Both the position numbers and the translations under genes were made by a program. Of a DNA stretch of 56,412 bases, positions 15,210-24,120 are shown one piece after another. Numbering within the stretch: position 1 is the first letter of the stretch; every line of letters starts with the position of its first letter. The notes beneath the pieces were generated by a model. That model was not told the origin of the DNA and searched no databases. It saw only the letters and a list, made by a program, of their open reading frames with translations. The stretch spans positions 1 to 56,412 of the forward strand of contig CANRFM010000013.1 of the NCBI GenBank assembly GCA_947629905.1, read 5' to 3'. Source of the stretch: an uncultured Clostridia bacterium. GTDB lineage: Bacteria > Bacillota > Clostridia > Oscillospirales > Ruminococcaceae.

Positions 15210-16961
15210 TTAGTTCACGGAGCGCTTTACATAGGAAGTATGCAGCAGCTCGTGTGCCTTGTGACTGCCGGGCTTCTCCAGATACTCTTCGTAGAGCTTC
15301 TGTACGTCGGCATTCAGGTGAGACAGACGGAGCGACTTTGCAGCATCCTCATCGTAGAGTGCCTTTGCACGCAGTGCACGGATGTCCTCAAAGTTGCGGA
15401 CACTTGCCGGCTGCTGCGGCTGACCGCCGCCATTGACACAACCGCCGGGGCAGCCCATGATCTCGATGAAGTCAACCTGCTCCTCACCGCTCTGCACCTT
15501 CCGGAGCAGTTCACCGGCATTTGCCAGACCGCTTGCGACAGCGACACGGATCTGTGTGCCGTTGATGTCCACAGTCGAACGCTTGATGCCGTCCGTACCA
15601 CGGACTTCATGGAACTCTACCACTTCCTCGTTATTGCCGGACAGCCAGCAATAAGCAGTACGCAGGGCAGCTTCCATAACACCGCCGGTCACACCGAAGA
15701 TGTCGCCCGCACCAGCAGACAGACCCAGCGGATTGTCAAAGTCCTCATCCGGCAGTGCTGTGAAGTTCAATCCTGCACGGCGGATCATTCTTGCCAGCTC
15801 ACGGGTGGTGAGAACGTAATCTACGTCCGGAACACCTGCGGCGTTCTCGTTATCTCTGCCGATCTCAAACTTCTTCGCTGTGCAGGGCATTACGCTGACA
15901 ACGACAATATCCTCAGCCTTGATGCCAAGCTTTTCCGCATAGTAGGTCTTGGCAACAGCACCCAGCATCTGGTGCGGGGACTTACAGGTGGAGAGGTTGT
16001 CGGTCATCTCCGGGAAGTAGTGCTCGCAGTATTTTACCCAGCCGGGCGAGCAGGAGGTGATCATCGGCAGCTTGCCGCCGTTCTGGAATCTGTCTACGAA
16101 TTCAGTAGCTTCTTCCATGATCGTCAAGTCTGCGCCCCAGTCGGTGTCGAATACATCATCAAAGCCCAGACGGCGCAGTGCAGCAGCCATCTTGCCCTCT
16201 ACATTCGTGCCGATCGGGTAGCCGAATTCTTCGCCCAGTGCTGCACGGACAGCCGGAGCCGTCTGCACGATCACGTGCTTGGACTCATCAGCAATGGCAG
16301 CAAATACCTGCTCGGTGAAGTCCTTTTCCGACAGTGCGCCTACCGGGCAGACAGCGATACACTGACCGCAGGAAACGCAGCTTGTCTCGCCCAGACCCAT
16401 CTCAAAGGCAGAGCCGATATTGGTCTTGAAACCACGCTCGTTCGGTCCGATCACGCCGATGCCCTGCCACTTGGAGCAGGCTGCTACGCAGCGGCGGCAC
16501 AGGATGCACTTGTTATTGTCACGGTACATATGCACAGCGGAATCGTCAATTGCATAGGTCGGCTTCTCACCTGCATAGGTCTCCTCGTTTTCAATGCCCA
16601 TCTCGTTGCAGAGTGCCTGCAATTCGCAGTGACCGCTTCTCACGCAGGAGAGGCACTTCTTGTCGTGGGTAGACAGGATGAGTTCGAGGGTCTTTCTTCT
16701 CGAGTCGAGTACCTTCGGGGAGTTGGTGCGTACTTCCGTGCCGTCAAAGGCAAGCGGATATACGCAGGCAGCTACGAGACGGAAACCTCTGCCCTCGTTG
16801 ATCTCTGCCATACAGATACGGCACGCACCGATCTCGTTGATCTCTTTCATATAGCAGAATGTCGGAATGGTGACACCTGCCTTGTGTGCAGCTTCGAGAA
16901 TGGTCGTACCCTTGGGAACAGAAACTGCAATGCCGTTGATTTTTACATTGATATCTGCCAT
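15210..16961 (-). CDS. hydA: [FeFe] hydrogenase catalytic subunit HydA
   Basis: 583 residues. Produces H2 by passing electrons to protons at the H-cluster in the cytoplasm. Order of domains: plant-type 2Fe-2S ferredoxin (~1-75), His/Cys3 cluster (HDKKCLSCVRSGHC), two 4Fe-4S clusters (CILCRRCVAAC and CVSCGQCIAVCP), then the H-domain with its three signatures: TSCSPGWVKYCE, MPCTAKKFE and MGCPGGCVNGGGQP. All cluster cysteines are present. ATG 16961 has an AAGGAGG site; the longer upstream frame overlaps hydB. It is the last gene of the operon, 14 bases after hydB. Together with the NuoF- and NuoE-like subunits it forms the trimeric NADH-using enzyme, often ferredoxin-bifurcating (family knowledge). 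Confidence 0.97.
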   Translation of the reverse strand: MADINVKINGIAVSVPKGTTILEAAHKAGVTIPTFCYMKEINEIGACRICMAEINEGRGFRLVAACVYPLAFDGTEVRTNSPKVLDSRRKTLELILSTHDKKCLSCVRSGHCELQALCNEMGIENEETYAGEKPTYAIDDSAVHMYRDNNKCILCRRCVAACSKWQGIGVIGPNERGFKTNIGSAFEMGLGETSCVSCGQCIAVCPVGALSEKDFTEQVFAAIADESKHVIVQTAPAVRAALGEEFGYPIGTNVEGKMAAALRRLGFDDVFDTDWGADLTIMEEATEFVDRFQNGGKLPMITSCSPGWVKYCEHYFPEMTDNLSTCKSPHQMLGAVAKTYYAEKLGIKAEDIVVVSVMPCTAKKFEIGRDNENAAGVPDVDYVLTTRELARMIRRAGLNFTALPDEDFDNPLGLSAGAGDIFGVTGGVMEAALRTAYCWLSGNNEEVVEFHEVRGTDGIKRSTVDINGTQIRVAVASGLANAGELLRKVQSGEEQVDFIEIMGCPGGCVNGGGQPQQPASVRNFEDIRALRAKALYDEDAAKSLRLSHLNADVQKLYEEYLEKPGSHKAHELLHTSYVKRSVN

Positions 16962-16975
16962 CTCAAAGTTCCTCC

Positions 16976-18880
16976 TTAACCTTTGGAAATTGCTTTCGGG
17001 CGGCAGTTGTCCATACAAGCACCGCACTTCACGCACTTCGTGGTGTCAATGACATACGCCGCACGCTTCTTGCCGGGTGCCGTATAATCGCCCTGAGAAA
17101 TGGCACCAACCGGGCAGTTCTTTGCGCACAGACCGCAGCCAACGCACTTCTCCGGGTCAATGGAGAACATCAGCAGATCCTTGCAGACACCGGCAGGACA
17201 CTTCTTGTCAACAACGTGTGCCTCATATTCATTGCGGAAATTCTTGAGCGTGGACAGAACCGGGTTCGGGGCTGTCTGACCCAGACCGCAAAGGGAGTTC
17301 GCCTTGATGTAATAGCACAGTTCTTCGAGCTTGTCGAGATCTTCGAGGGTCGCATTGCCCTTGGTGATCTTGTCAAGCATTTCGTACATTCTCTTTGTAC
17401 CGATACGGCAAGGCGTACACTTGCCGCAGGACTCGTCAACGGTGAATTCGAGGAAGAACTTGGCAATATCTACCATGCAGTTGTCCTCGTCCATAACGAT
17501 CAGACCGCCGGAACCCATCATCGAACCGATAGAGATCAGGTTGTCATAGTCGATCGGAATGTCAAAATTCTCCGCAGAGATGCAGCCGCCGGAAGGTCCG
17601 CCGGTCTGTGCAGCCTTGAACTTCTTGCCGTTCGGGATGCCGCCGCCGATCTCTTCAACGACTTCACGCAGGGTAGTACCCATCGGTACTTCTACGAGCC
17701 CCGTATTCTTGATCTTGCCGCCGAGGGCGAATACCTTCGTACCCTTGGACTTTTCCGTACCCATGGAAGCGAACCACTCTGCCCCGTTGAGGATGATCTG
17801 CGGAATATTCGCATAGGTCTCCACGTTGTTGAGGATGGTCGGCTTCTGATACAGACCTTTTTCAGCCGGGAACGGCGGTCTCGGACGAGGTTCGCCACGG
17901 TTGCCCTCGATAGAGGTCATCAGGGCTGTTTCCTCACCGCAGACGAATGCACCTGCACCCAGTCTCAGGTCAATATCAAAATCAAAGCCCGTGCCAAAGA
18001 TGTTCTTGCCGAGCACACCGTACTCTCTTGCCTGCCCGATAGCGATACGCAGACGCTCAACAGCGATCGGGTACTCTGCACGGACATAGATATAGCCCTG
18101 TGTTGCACCGATCGCATAGCCAGCAATTGCCATAGCTTCGAGAACAACATGCGGGTCGCCCTCCAGCACGGAACGATCCATAAATGCGCCGGGGTCGCCT
18201 TCATCGGCGTTGCAGCATACATATTTCTGGTCAGCATCCGGCACGATGTCACGGGCAAGCTGCCACTTTCTGCCAGTCGGGAAGCCGCCGCCGCCACGGC
18301 CACGCAGCCCGGAATCGAGCACGGTCTTGATGACCTCTTCCGGTGTCATTTCTTTCAGGACTTTGGCAAGTGCCTTGTAGCCGTCCTTACCGATGTACTC
18401 ATCGATGCACTCCGGGTTGATGTTGCCGCAGTTACGCAGTGCAACACGATGCTGCTTCTTGTAGAAGCTTGTTTCATTCAGGGACTCGATGCCGCTGTCG
18501 GTCACGGTCTCCTCATACAGCAGTTCCTTGACGGGTTCACCGTTGACGAGGTGACTTTCCACGACTTTCGGAATGTCCTCTGCCTTGATGCGGGAATAGA
18601 ACGTACCCTCCGGGTACACGATCATGATCGGACCAAGTGCGCACAGACCAAAGCATCCGGTCTTTACGACCTGAACCTTGTCATGCAGTCCTGCCTTGTC
18701 GATCTCTGTATGCAGTGCAGCCTCAATGGCAGCAGAACCGGAAGATGTACAGCCGGTACCGCCGCAGATGAGGACGTGCTTCTCGTACTTGCTCGAAGCT
18801 TCCTGAGAGCCTTCATGCCGCAGCTCAAGCTCCGGGTGCATAGCCTCACGAATCGCCTGGATTTCCTGCAACGATTTCAT
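16976..18880 (-). CDS. hydB: NADH-binding hydrogenase subunit HydB (NuoF-like)
   Basis: 634 residues. Carries FMN and the NAD(H) site and links pyridine nucleotides to the hydrogenase. An N-terminal thioredoxin-like 2Fe-2S domain (CGGTGCTSSG and KTGCFGLCALGP, ~38-90) precedes the NuoF core with GLRGRGGGGFPTGRKW (NADH site), VCCNADEGDPGAFMDR (FMN site) and ESCGKCTPCRIGTKRM (4Fe-4S). The C-terminus adds two ferredoxin-type 4Fe-4S clusters (CVGCGLCAKNCPVG and CVKCGACMDNCRP). This is the typical HydB plan. The start has AAGGAGG; 63 bases separate it from hydC. Confidence 0.96.
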   Translation of the reverse strand: MKSLQEIQAIREAMHPELELRHEGSQEASSKYEKHVLICGGTGCTSSGSAAIEAALHTEIDKAGLHDKVQVVKTGCFGLCALGPIMIVYPEGTFYSRIKAEDIPKVVESHLVNGEPVKELLYEETVTDSGIESLNETSFYKKQHRVALRNCGNINPECIDEYIGKDGYKALAKVLKEMTPEEVIKTVLDSGLRGRGGGGFPTGRKWQLARDIVPDADQKYVCCNADEGDPGAFMDRSVLEGDPHVVLEAMAIAGYAIGATQGYIYVRAEYPIAVERLRIAIGQAREYGVLGKNIFGTGFDFDIDLRLGAGAFVCGEETALMTSIEGNRGEPRPRPPFPAEKGLYQKPTILNNVETYANIPQIILNGAEWFASMGTEKSKGTKVFALGGKIKNTGLVEVPMGTTLREVVEEIGGGIPNGKKFKAAQTGGPSGGCISAENFDIPIDYDNLISIGSMMGSGGLIVMDEDNCMVDIAKFFLEFTVDESCGKCTPCRIGTKRMYEMLDKITKGNATLEDLDKLEELCYYIKANSLCGLGQTAPNPVLSTLKNFRNEYEAHVVDKKCPAGVCKDLLMFSIDPEKCVGCGLCAKNCPVGAISQGDYTAPGKKRAAYVIDTTKCVKCGACMDNCRPKAISKG

Positions 18881-18943
18881 GTATATTTTCCTCCTTGTTA
18901 TGTAGGTTCTGTCCGGGAAAGCATACGCCCCGGACGGCGGGCA

Positions 18944-19441
18944 TTACTCGTATTTTGCCAGAATGTCGGCAACATCATCCACTGTCAGGCGGCCGTAAAC
19001 GTCCTCGTTCACCGTCATGACGGGAGCAAGACCGCACGCACCGATGCAGCGGCACGCTTCGAGGGAGAATTTGCCGTCAGCCGTGCATTCACCGCTGCCG
19101 ATCTGCAGTACTTCCTGAAGCTTGTTGAAAATGTCACCGGAGCCCTTTACATAGCAAGCCGTACCGAGGCAGACGGAAATATTATACTTGCCCTTCGGAT
19201 ACAGCGAGAACTGTGCATAGAATGTCACAACGCCGTAGATCTTTTCCATCGGGATGCCCATTTCGTCCGAAATGATCTTCTGCACCTCGATCGGCAGATA
19301 TCCGTAGATATCCTGCGCTTTCTGAAGAACCGGCATCAGTGCGCCCTGGCTGTCCTTGTGTGCGTCGATGACGGCACGGAGCTGCTGTTCCTGTTCAGGT
19401 GTGCCGCTGAAGGGAACCGTTTTCTTTGTTGTTTCAGCCAT
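18944..19441 (-). CDS. hydC: Hydrogenase 2Fe-2S subunit HydC (NuoE-like)
   Basis: 165 residues. Thioredoxin-fold 2Fe-2S subunit that completes the trimeric hydrogenase. The helical N-terminal part includes VLQKAQDIYGYLP, then VVTFYAQFSLYPKG, and the four cluster cysteines in SVCLGTACYVKGS and CRCIGACGLAP. ATG 19441 follows GGGAGG; the frame runs on to 19525 without family residues. First gene of hydCBA, with its promoter at 19546-19574. Confidence 0.96.
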   Translation of the reverse strand: MAETTKKTVPFSGTPEQEQQLRAVIDAHKDSQGALMPVLQKAQDIYGYLPIEVQKIISDEMGIPMEKIYGVVTFYAQFSLYPKGKYNISVCLGTACYVKGSGDIFNKLQEVLQIGSGECTADGKFSLEACRCIGACGLAPVMTVNEDVYGRLTVDDVADILAKYE

Positions 19442-19545
19442 TGTGTAACCTCCCAGTATGTATTGCATGGCACCGTAGAGCCGGTGCTTCGGTAAACCAG
19501 CTGATCCTACAGGAAAATGTTGCACTGGTTTACATGCCTGACAAT

Positions 19546-19574
19546 ATTATAACACATAAAAAATAAAAAGTCTA
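19546..19574 (-). promoter_or_regulatory. Promoter of the hydCBA operon
   Basis: On the minus strand TAGACT (19569-19574), 17 bases, TATAAT (19546-19551). The leader is about 100 bases. The rest of the gap up to 19655 is AT-rich; AGTCGTT..AACGACT at about 19600 is a possible weak hairpin after the nucleoside kinase gene. Confidence 0.65.
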
Positions 19575-19655
19575 TCCGCATTCTGAACTAACGCAAAGTC
19601 GTTTTATTGTACATTTTGCACAACGACTGGTTTTTTCAGCCGGAAATGGGGATTT

Positions 19656-20576
19656 TCAGGAATTGAACTGTCCGTTTCCGGTAAATTCGCAGATGAGGGA
19701 ATCTTTCGGCATACAGGCAGCATCCAGCGGTGCGGTCTTTTCGAGATAGGTCAGCATATCGCTTACCAGAGGGTTTTCCGGCATTTCCCGGAACGCATTC
19801 AGCAGGAATGGCTGGTAGGCGCAGATCTCATAGGCATGGAACGTGTCCACATCATAAGTAGAACGGTATTTGTAGGGCATGATGTACTTGTTTTCGCCCG
19901 CCTCCACGCTGGAGAACATCATCAGCGTATCGTGGAACGACCGGTCACGGAAGATCTTATCCCGCACCAGACGGCGCATGAGGCGGATCTTGGACGGGTG
20001 CAGCTCCATGCCGTCCAGCGTGATTCGGGTGCGGACGGAAACGTAGATCTTGGCGCTTTTTTCATCCGGGAAGCTGATAATGTCCGGGTTCAGGCTGTGG
20101 ATGCCCTCTAAGATGACCAGTTCCCCCGGCTTGCGGTGCAGGATCTTCCCCGGAAACGTGCGCAGGGAGTGCCGGAAATCATACTCCGGCAGCACAACCG
20201 GCTCACAATTATAGATAGCAGTAAGCTGCCGTGTCAGGAAATCACTGTCAATGCGGCTCGGCGATTCCAGATCCAGCCCCCCTTCAGCGAACAGCTTCTT
20301 CTCCGCATCGGAGAGCGGGCTGAAATAGTTGTCTAACGACAGCGTGTGTGTCTCAAAGCCGCCCTCATCGAGATATTTCTCGATCATCAGCGCTGAGGTC
20401 GTTTTCCCCGAACCGGACGGACCGCAGAGCAAGATGATCGGACGCTCGTGGCGGTGCTCCTTGATGTCCTCCGCAATGGCATGGAGCTGGGCGTGGTAGT
20501 TTTCGTTGACGGACTGCACATAGGCAGCCGGGTCTTTCTGCACTGCGGCATTGATGGCAGCAAGTTCGATCGACAT
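19656..20576 (-). CDS. Uridine kinase-like nucleoside kinase
   Basis: 306 residues, larger than a plain Udk (~210). The P-loop is GPSGSGKTTSA (~residues 53-63), followed by LSLDNYFSPLSDAE (the substrate-side DxYF motif of uridine kinases) and the Walker-B-like LVILEGIHSLNPD. The N-terminal ~45 residues and a long C-terminal helical part are typical of the clostridial nucleoside kinase group related to the TGS-containing uridine kinases, here without the TGS part. Probably phosphorylates a pyrimidine nucleoside. The start ATG 20576 follows GGGGG; the longer upstream frame lacks a site. Monocistronic, with a perfect promoter upstream. Confidence 0.88.
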   Translation of the reverse strand: MSIELAAINAAVQKDPAAYVQSVNENYHAQLHAIAEDIKEHRHERPIILLCGPSGSGKTTSALMIEKYLDEGGFETHTLSLDNYFSPLSDAEKKLFAEGGLDLESPSRIDSDFLTRQLTAIYNCEPVVLPEYDFRHSLRTFPGKILHRKPGELVILEGIHSLNPDIISFPDEKSAKIYVSVRTRITLDGMELHPSKIRLMRRLVRDKIFRDRSFHDTLMMFSSVEAGENKYIMPYKYRSTYDVDTFHAYEICAYQPFLLNAFREMPENPLVSDMLTYLEKTAPLDAACMPKDSLICEFTGNGQFNS

Positions 20577-20687
20577 AGACGGATACCCCCTTGAATGAAA
20601 AGCTCTGCACACCTGAGATATATGCAAAACACCAGTCTGTCATACCCCGGCGGCAGGCAGTTTGACGATACATGACGATACTATTAT

Positions 20688-20716
20688 ATTATACCATACT
20701 GTCTCCAAAATGTCAA
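20688..20716 (-). promoter_or_regulatory. Promoter of the nucleoside kinase gene
   Basis: On the minus strand TTGACA (20711-20716), 17 bases, TATAAT (20688-20693); perfect consensus, with a leader of about 105 bases. Confidence 0.83.
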
Positions 20717-20798
20717 TCTGTAAACAAGCCTGAAAAATGCAGCAGGAACGGCAGAGCACGGTATCACAAAAGTTTTTGAAAAAAATTTGAAAAAAGAC

Positions 20799-20827
20799 TT
20801 TACAAATACAGAAAATTATGCTATAAT
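20799..20827 (+). promoter_or_regulatory. Promoter of rpsO
   Basis: TTTACA (20799-20804), 17 bases, TATAAT (20822-20827), preceded by A/T tracts that may act as an UP element. Divergent from the nucleoside kinase promoter. Confidence 0.82.
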
Positions 20828-20833
20828 AGAAAA

Positions 20834-20929
20834 TGTTCCGTGTACTTGGAATAAGGGATACGCCCGGAATGGGAATTTTACCTGCCTTACTCTATGTTGC
20901 GGAGAATTTCATGCAAAGAGGTGAAACAA
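20834..20929 (+). promoter_or_regulatory. rpsO 5' leader, possible S15 autoregulation
   Basis: The ~96-base leader contains several self-complementary patches (GGGATACGCCCGGAATGGGA is one). Ribosomal protein S15 often binds its own mRNA leader to limit synthesis. I see a leader of suitable size, but could not confirm a known S15-binding fold. Confidence 0.3.
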
Positions 20930-21196
20930 ATGCTGCGTAAGGAAGAAAAGACGGCAGTCATCGAGAACAACCGTACCCACGAGAATGACACAGGTTCTCC
21001 GGAAGTGCAGATCGCTATCCTGACACGCCGGATCAATGACCTGACTGAGCATCTTAAGGTGCACAAGAAGGATCATCATTCCAGAAGAGGTATGCTGAAG
21101 ATGATCGGCAGAAGAAGAAATCTGCTTGCCTATCTGAAGAAGAAGGACATCAACAGATACCGTGCCGTTATCGCAAAACTGGGCATCCGTAAGTAA
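20930..21196 (+). CDS. rpsO: 30S ribosomal protein S15
   Basis: 88 residues, standard S15. The motif [20 protein letters not shown] and the later [20 protein letters not shown] are diagnostic. S15 binds 16S rRNA early in assembly of the small-subunit platform. ATG 20930 follows AGAGGTG; an earlier in-frame ATG at 20894 lacks a site. The rpsO-pnp order is conserved in many bacteria and is kept here, with a 177-base gap holding structured RNA. Confidence 0.98.
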   Translation: MLRKEEKTAVIENNRTHENDTGSPEVQIAILTRRINDLTEHLKVHKKDHHSRRGMLKMIGRRRNLLAYLKKKDINRYRAVIAKLGIRK

Positions 21197-21210
21197 ACAA
21201 GTCTGCGCAG

Positions 21211-21236
21211 GGCAGCGGAGAGTCTCTCCGTCTGCC
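21211..21236 (+). terminator. Hairpin after rpsO
   Basis: GGCAGCGGAGA, loop GTC, TCTCCGTCTGCC, followed by TTTCTG. Possibly a partial terminator or processing site between rpsO and pnp; the T run is short. Confidence 0.45.
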
Positions 21237-21264
21237 TTTCTGTGCATACACACATTTGAGTCGG

Positions 21265-21351
21265 CAGCGCTTTATTAGCATCTGACCGTACACCGGACAG
21301 GCAGCATCCGTGGGAGACTGCGCCGGTGCAGGGTTTTTTGCTAAAACGCTG
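21265..21351 (+). promoter_or_regulatory. Structured RNA leader upstream of pnp
   Basis: A closing stem can form between 21265-21280 (CAGCGCTTTATTAGCA) and 21339-21351 (TGCTAAAACGCTG). Inside are CACCGG (21291-21296) with CCGGTG (21323-21328) and GCAG with CTGC, and a TTTTTT run follows the inner stem. The inner stem plus T run looks like a terminator that the closing stem could compete with. PNPase is autoregulated through its leader in other bacteria. It is not assigned to a known RNA family here. Confidence 0.5.
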
Positions 21352-21373
21352 TCTGGCACAAGGAGGAATCGTT

Positions 21374-23497
21374 ATGTTTGAAAATTACAGAGTATTTGAA
21401 ACGACCTATGCCGGCCGTCCGCTAATCGTAGAGACCGGCAAGACCTGTGCGCTCTCCAATGGTTCTTGCTGGGTGCGCTACGGGGAAACAACGGTCATGG
21501 CAAACGTGACCGCAAGCGCAAAGCCCCGTGAGGGAATTGACTTTTTTCCGCTTTCCGTGGATTATGAGGAAAGGCTGTATTCCGTGGGCAAGATCCCCGG
21601 TTCTTTCACCAAGCGTGAGGGGAAGCCGTCGGAAAAGGCGATCCTGACCTCCCGCATGGTCGACCGTCCGATCCGTCCCCTGTTCCCGAAAGATATGCGC
21701 AATGACGTTTCCGTTGTCATGACTGTGCTGTCGGTCGATCCGGATTGTTCGCCGGAAATTGCCGGGATGATCGCCACTTCCATTGCGATCTCCATTTCGG
21801 ATATTCCGTGGAACGGACCGATCGCAGGTATCAGTGTCGGTCTGGTAGACGGAGAGATTGTCCTCAATCCGACCTTGGAACAGAGGGCGCACAATGACCT
21901 GAACCTGACTGTTGCCGGCAGTGCGGAAAAGATCGTCATGATCGAAGCCGGTGCAAATGAGGTCGATGAAAAGACCATGCTTCAGGCAATTCTGACAGGG
22001 CATGAGGAGATCAAGAAACTGGTCGCTTTCATTGCGGACATTCAGAAGCAGATCGGCAAGGAGAAGTTTGCCTTTGAGTCGCAGGAGATCCCGCACGAGA
22101 TGTTTGATGCCGTGGAAGCACTGGTCGGCGAAAAGGTACAGGCTGCACTGGATACCAATGACAAGAATGTCCGGGATGCCCGCCTGAAGCCTATCATTGA
22201 CGAAGTACACGAGAAGTTTGATGAACAGTACGGCGAGGGCGGCGCAGCCAAACTCGATGAGTGTCTGTATAAGCTTCAGAAGAAGATCGTCCGCAACTGG
22301 CTGTACAACGGCAAGCGTGTGGACGGCAGAGGGATTGATGAGATACGCCCGCTGGCAGCAGAGGTCGGACTTGTGCCGAGAGTACACGGTTCCGGGCTGT
22401 TCACGAGAGGACAGACGCAGGTGCTGACGATCGCTACCCTCGGACCGGTCAGCGATGCCCAGAAGATCGACGGACTGGATGAGGAGACTTCCAAGCGGTA
22501 TATGCACCAGTACAACTTCCCGTCCTATTCCGTTGGCGAGACGAAGCCCTCCAGAGGACCCGGCAGACGTGAGATCGGTCATGGCGCACTTGCCGAAAAG
22601 GCTCTTGTCCCGGTACTGCCGAGCGTGGAGGAATTCCCCTATGCGATGCGTCTCGTTTCCGAGGTGCTCAGTTCCAATGGTTCGACTTCGCAGGGGTCGA
22701 TCTGCGGTTCTACACTGGCACTGATGGATGCCGGTGTGCCGATCAAAGCACCGGTTGCTGGTATCTCCTGCGGTCTGATCACACTGCCTGACAGTGATGA
22801 TTTCATGACAATGGTCGATATTCAGGGGCTTGAGGACTTCTTCGGCGATATGGATTTCAAGGTAGGCGGTACACGCAAGGGTATCACTGCCATTCAGGTG
22901 GACATCAAGGTTGACGGTCTGACACCTGCTATCATTGAACAGGCGTTTGAAAAGACCCGCAAGGCACGGCTGTATATCCTCGATGAGATCATCTGCAAGG
23001 CAATTCCTGCGCCACGTGCTGAGGTCAATACATATGCGCCCAAGATGCTCCAGACGAAAGTGCCGGTCGACAAGATCCGTGAGGTCATCGGACAGGGCGG
23101 AAAGGTCATTCAGAAGATCTGCGCCGAGTGCGATGTCAAGATCGACATCAACGAGGACGGTAATGTATTTGTCAGCGGCATTGATATGGGCAATTGCAAG
23201 AAAGCCATTCAGATCATCGAGACGATCGCCAACGATCCGGAAGTCGGGGCAATTTACAAGGGCAAGGTCGTTCGTCTGATGAACTTCGGTGCTTTCGTGG
23301 AGATTGCACCGGGCAAGGACGGACTGGTACACATTTCCCAGCTCGAAAACCGCCGGGTAGAGCGTGTGGAAGATGTCGTGCAGATCGGTGATGAGATCGT
23401 TGTCAAGGTCATTGAGATCGACAAGCAGGGCAGGATCAACCTCTCCCGCAAGGAAGCGCTCAACGACATTGCAGCGAAGAAGAACGCAAATCAGTAA
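21374..23497 (+). CDS. pnp: Polyribonucleotide nucleotidyltransferase (PNPase)
   Basis: 707 residues, normal length. Phosphorolytic 3'-to-5' exonuclease of mRNA decay, working as a trimer in the cytoplasm. Two RNase PH-like domains (N-terminal ~1-220; second ~310-540 with TRGQTQVLTIATLGP and SNGSTSQGSICGSTLAL) are joined by a helical domain. Then come a KH domain (IREVIGQGGKVIQKI, ~565-615) and an S1 domain (YKGKVVRLMNFGAFVEIAPG, ~630-700). ATG 21374 follows AAGGAGGAATCG. It ends with a terminator at 23502-23530. Confidence 0.98.
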   Translation: MFENYRVFETTYAGRPLIVETGKTCALSNGSCWVRYGETTVMANVTASAKPREGIDFFPLSVDYEERLYSVGKIPGSFTKREGKPSEKAILTSRMVDRPIRPLFPKDMRNDVSVVMTVLSVDPDCSPEIAGMIATSIAISISDIPWNGPIAGISVGLVDGEIVLNPTLEQRAHNDLNLTVAGSAEKIVMIEAGANEVDEKTMLQAILTGHEEIKKLVAFIADIQKQIGKEKFAFESQEIPHEMFDAVEALVGEKVQAALDTNDKNVRDARLKPIIDEVHEKFDEQYGEGGAAKLDECLYKLQKKIVRNWLYNGKRVDGRGIDEIRPLAAEVGLVPRVHGSGLFTRGQTQVLTIATLGPVSDAQKIDGLDEETSKRYMHQYNFPSYSVGETKPSRGPGRREIGHGALAEKALVPVLPSVEEFPYAMRLVSEVLSSNGSTSQGSICGSTLALMDAGVPIKAPVAGISCGLITLPDSDDFMTMVDIQGLEDFFGDMDFKVGGTRKGITAIQVDIKVDGLTPAIIEQAFEKTRKARLYILDEIICKAIPAPRAEVNTYAPKMLQTKVPVDKIREVIGQGGKVIQKICAECDVKIDINEDGNVFVSGIDMGNCKKAIQIIETIANDPEVGAIYKGKVVRLMNFGAFVEIAPGKDGLVHISQLENRRVERVEDVVQIGDEIVVKVIEIDKQGRINLSRKEALNDIAAKKNANQ

Positions 23498-23501
23498 ACA
23501 G

Positions 23502-23530
23502 AAAAGCCCCCCCTTTCCGGGAGGCTTTTT
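23502..23530 (+). terminator. Terminator after pnp
   Basis: AAAAGCC..GGCTTTTT with internal C/G pairs. The next gene starts only 17 bases later, so some read-through is likely. Confidence 0.72.
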
Positions 23531-23546
23531 GGAAAGAGAGGCTGAA

Positions 23547-24071
23547 ATGCTGCTTTTGAGCTTACTGGCTGCGCTGTGTTTTATCGGCATGGCATATCAT
23601 ATGAAACGCAGAAAATTTTATCAGAAAAATGCCAAGGAACTGCATGGGGAAGTCGTTTCGTGGGAAAAGAAACGAGATGCAAGAGGCAATGTCAGTTATG
23701 AGCTGGAAGTGCTTGCGGAGGATGGTGAACATTACCATGTTACCTCTTACCATGCAGCAAAGTACAGGCGGAAAACGGACGTTGTGATACTTGTTCCGGA
23801 AGCGGAAGATCTGGATAAATTGGATACGCTGCAGGAACAGCTCCGGGAAAAAATGCAGGAACTGGATCTGGATGAGAAGCAGCGTGAAGAAATGCTTCAG
23901 ATGAGCGAAAAATGGGAGGAAAATAGAAGAAGTTTTCAAGCCGCACGCAGCAAACTTGCCATTCTGAGCGAACAGTATCAGGGCGACAGACGGGATGCGT
24001 TCCTGCTGTTGTTTTTCGGGTGCTTTTTTATGGCACTGGCGGTTTTATGGCTCGTTGCAGAATTTATGTAA
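23547..24071 (+). CDS. Membrane protein with central coiled coil, DUF3592-like fragment
   Basis: 174 residues, family uncertain. Membrane helices at ~1-16 and ~151-172 flank a soluble part. Residues ~30-82 (ELHGEVVSWEKKRDARGNVS onward, ending DVVILVPEAEDL) look like the small beta-domain of DUF3592-type proteins. Residues ~88-140 are a charged coiled coil. ATG 23547 follows GAGAGG. It sits between the pnp terminator and the convergent purB operon and probably depends partly on pnp read-through; no promoter was seen in the 49-base gap. Confidence 0.75.
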   Translation: MLLLSLLAALCFIGMAYHMKRRKFYQKNAKELHGEVVSWEKKRDARGNVSYELEVLAEDGEHYHVTSYHAAKYRRKTDVVILVPEAEDLDKLDTLQEQLREKMQELDLDEKQREEMLQMSEKWEENRRSFQAARSKLAILSEQYQGDRRDAFLLLFFGCFFMALAVLWLVAEFM

Positions 24072-24084
24072 TTTTTATACGATC

Positions 24085-24118
24085 AGCTCCCCTGCGCAGC
24101 AGCACAGGGGAGCTTTTG
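24085..24118. terminator. Bidirectional terminator before purB end
   Basis: AGCTCCCCTG, 10-base loop, CAGGGGAGCT, then TTTTG. Perfect 10-pair stem between convergent genes. Confidence 0.85.
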
Positions 24119-24120
24119 TG

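Noticed and set aside
15093-19495. Long plus-strand frames opposite the hydrogenase operon
   Set aside because: They lack ribosome sites and family motifs, while the minus strand encodes three complete hydrogenase subunits with all cluster cysteines.
19600-19635. Terminator after the nucleoside kinase gene
   Set aside because: AGTCGTT..AACGACT can pair, but the loop is 18 bases and the minus-strand T run is poor.
21422-23590. Long minus-strand frame opposite pnp
   Set aside because: Pure complement of a highly conserved PNPase gene, with biased residues and no start signal.
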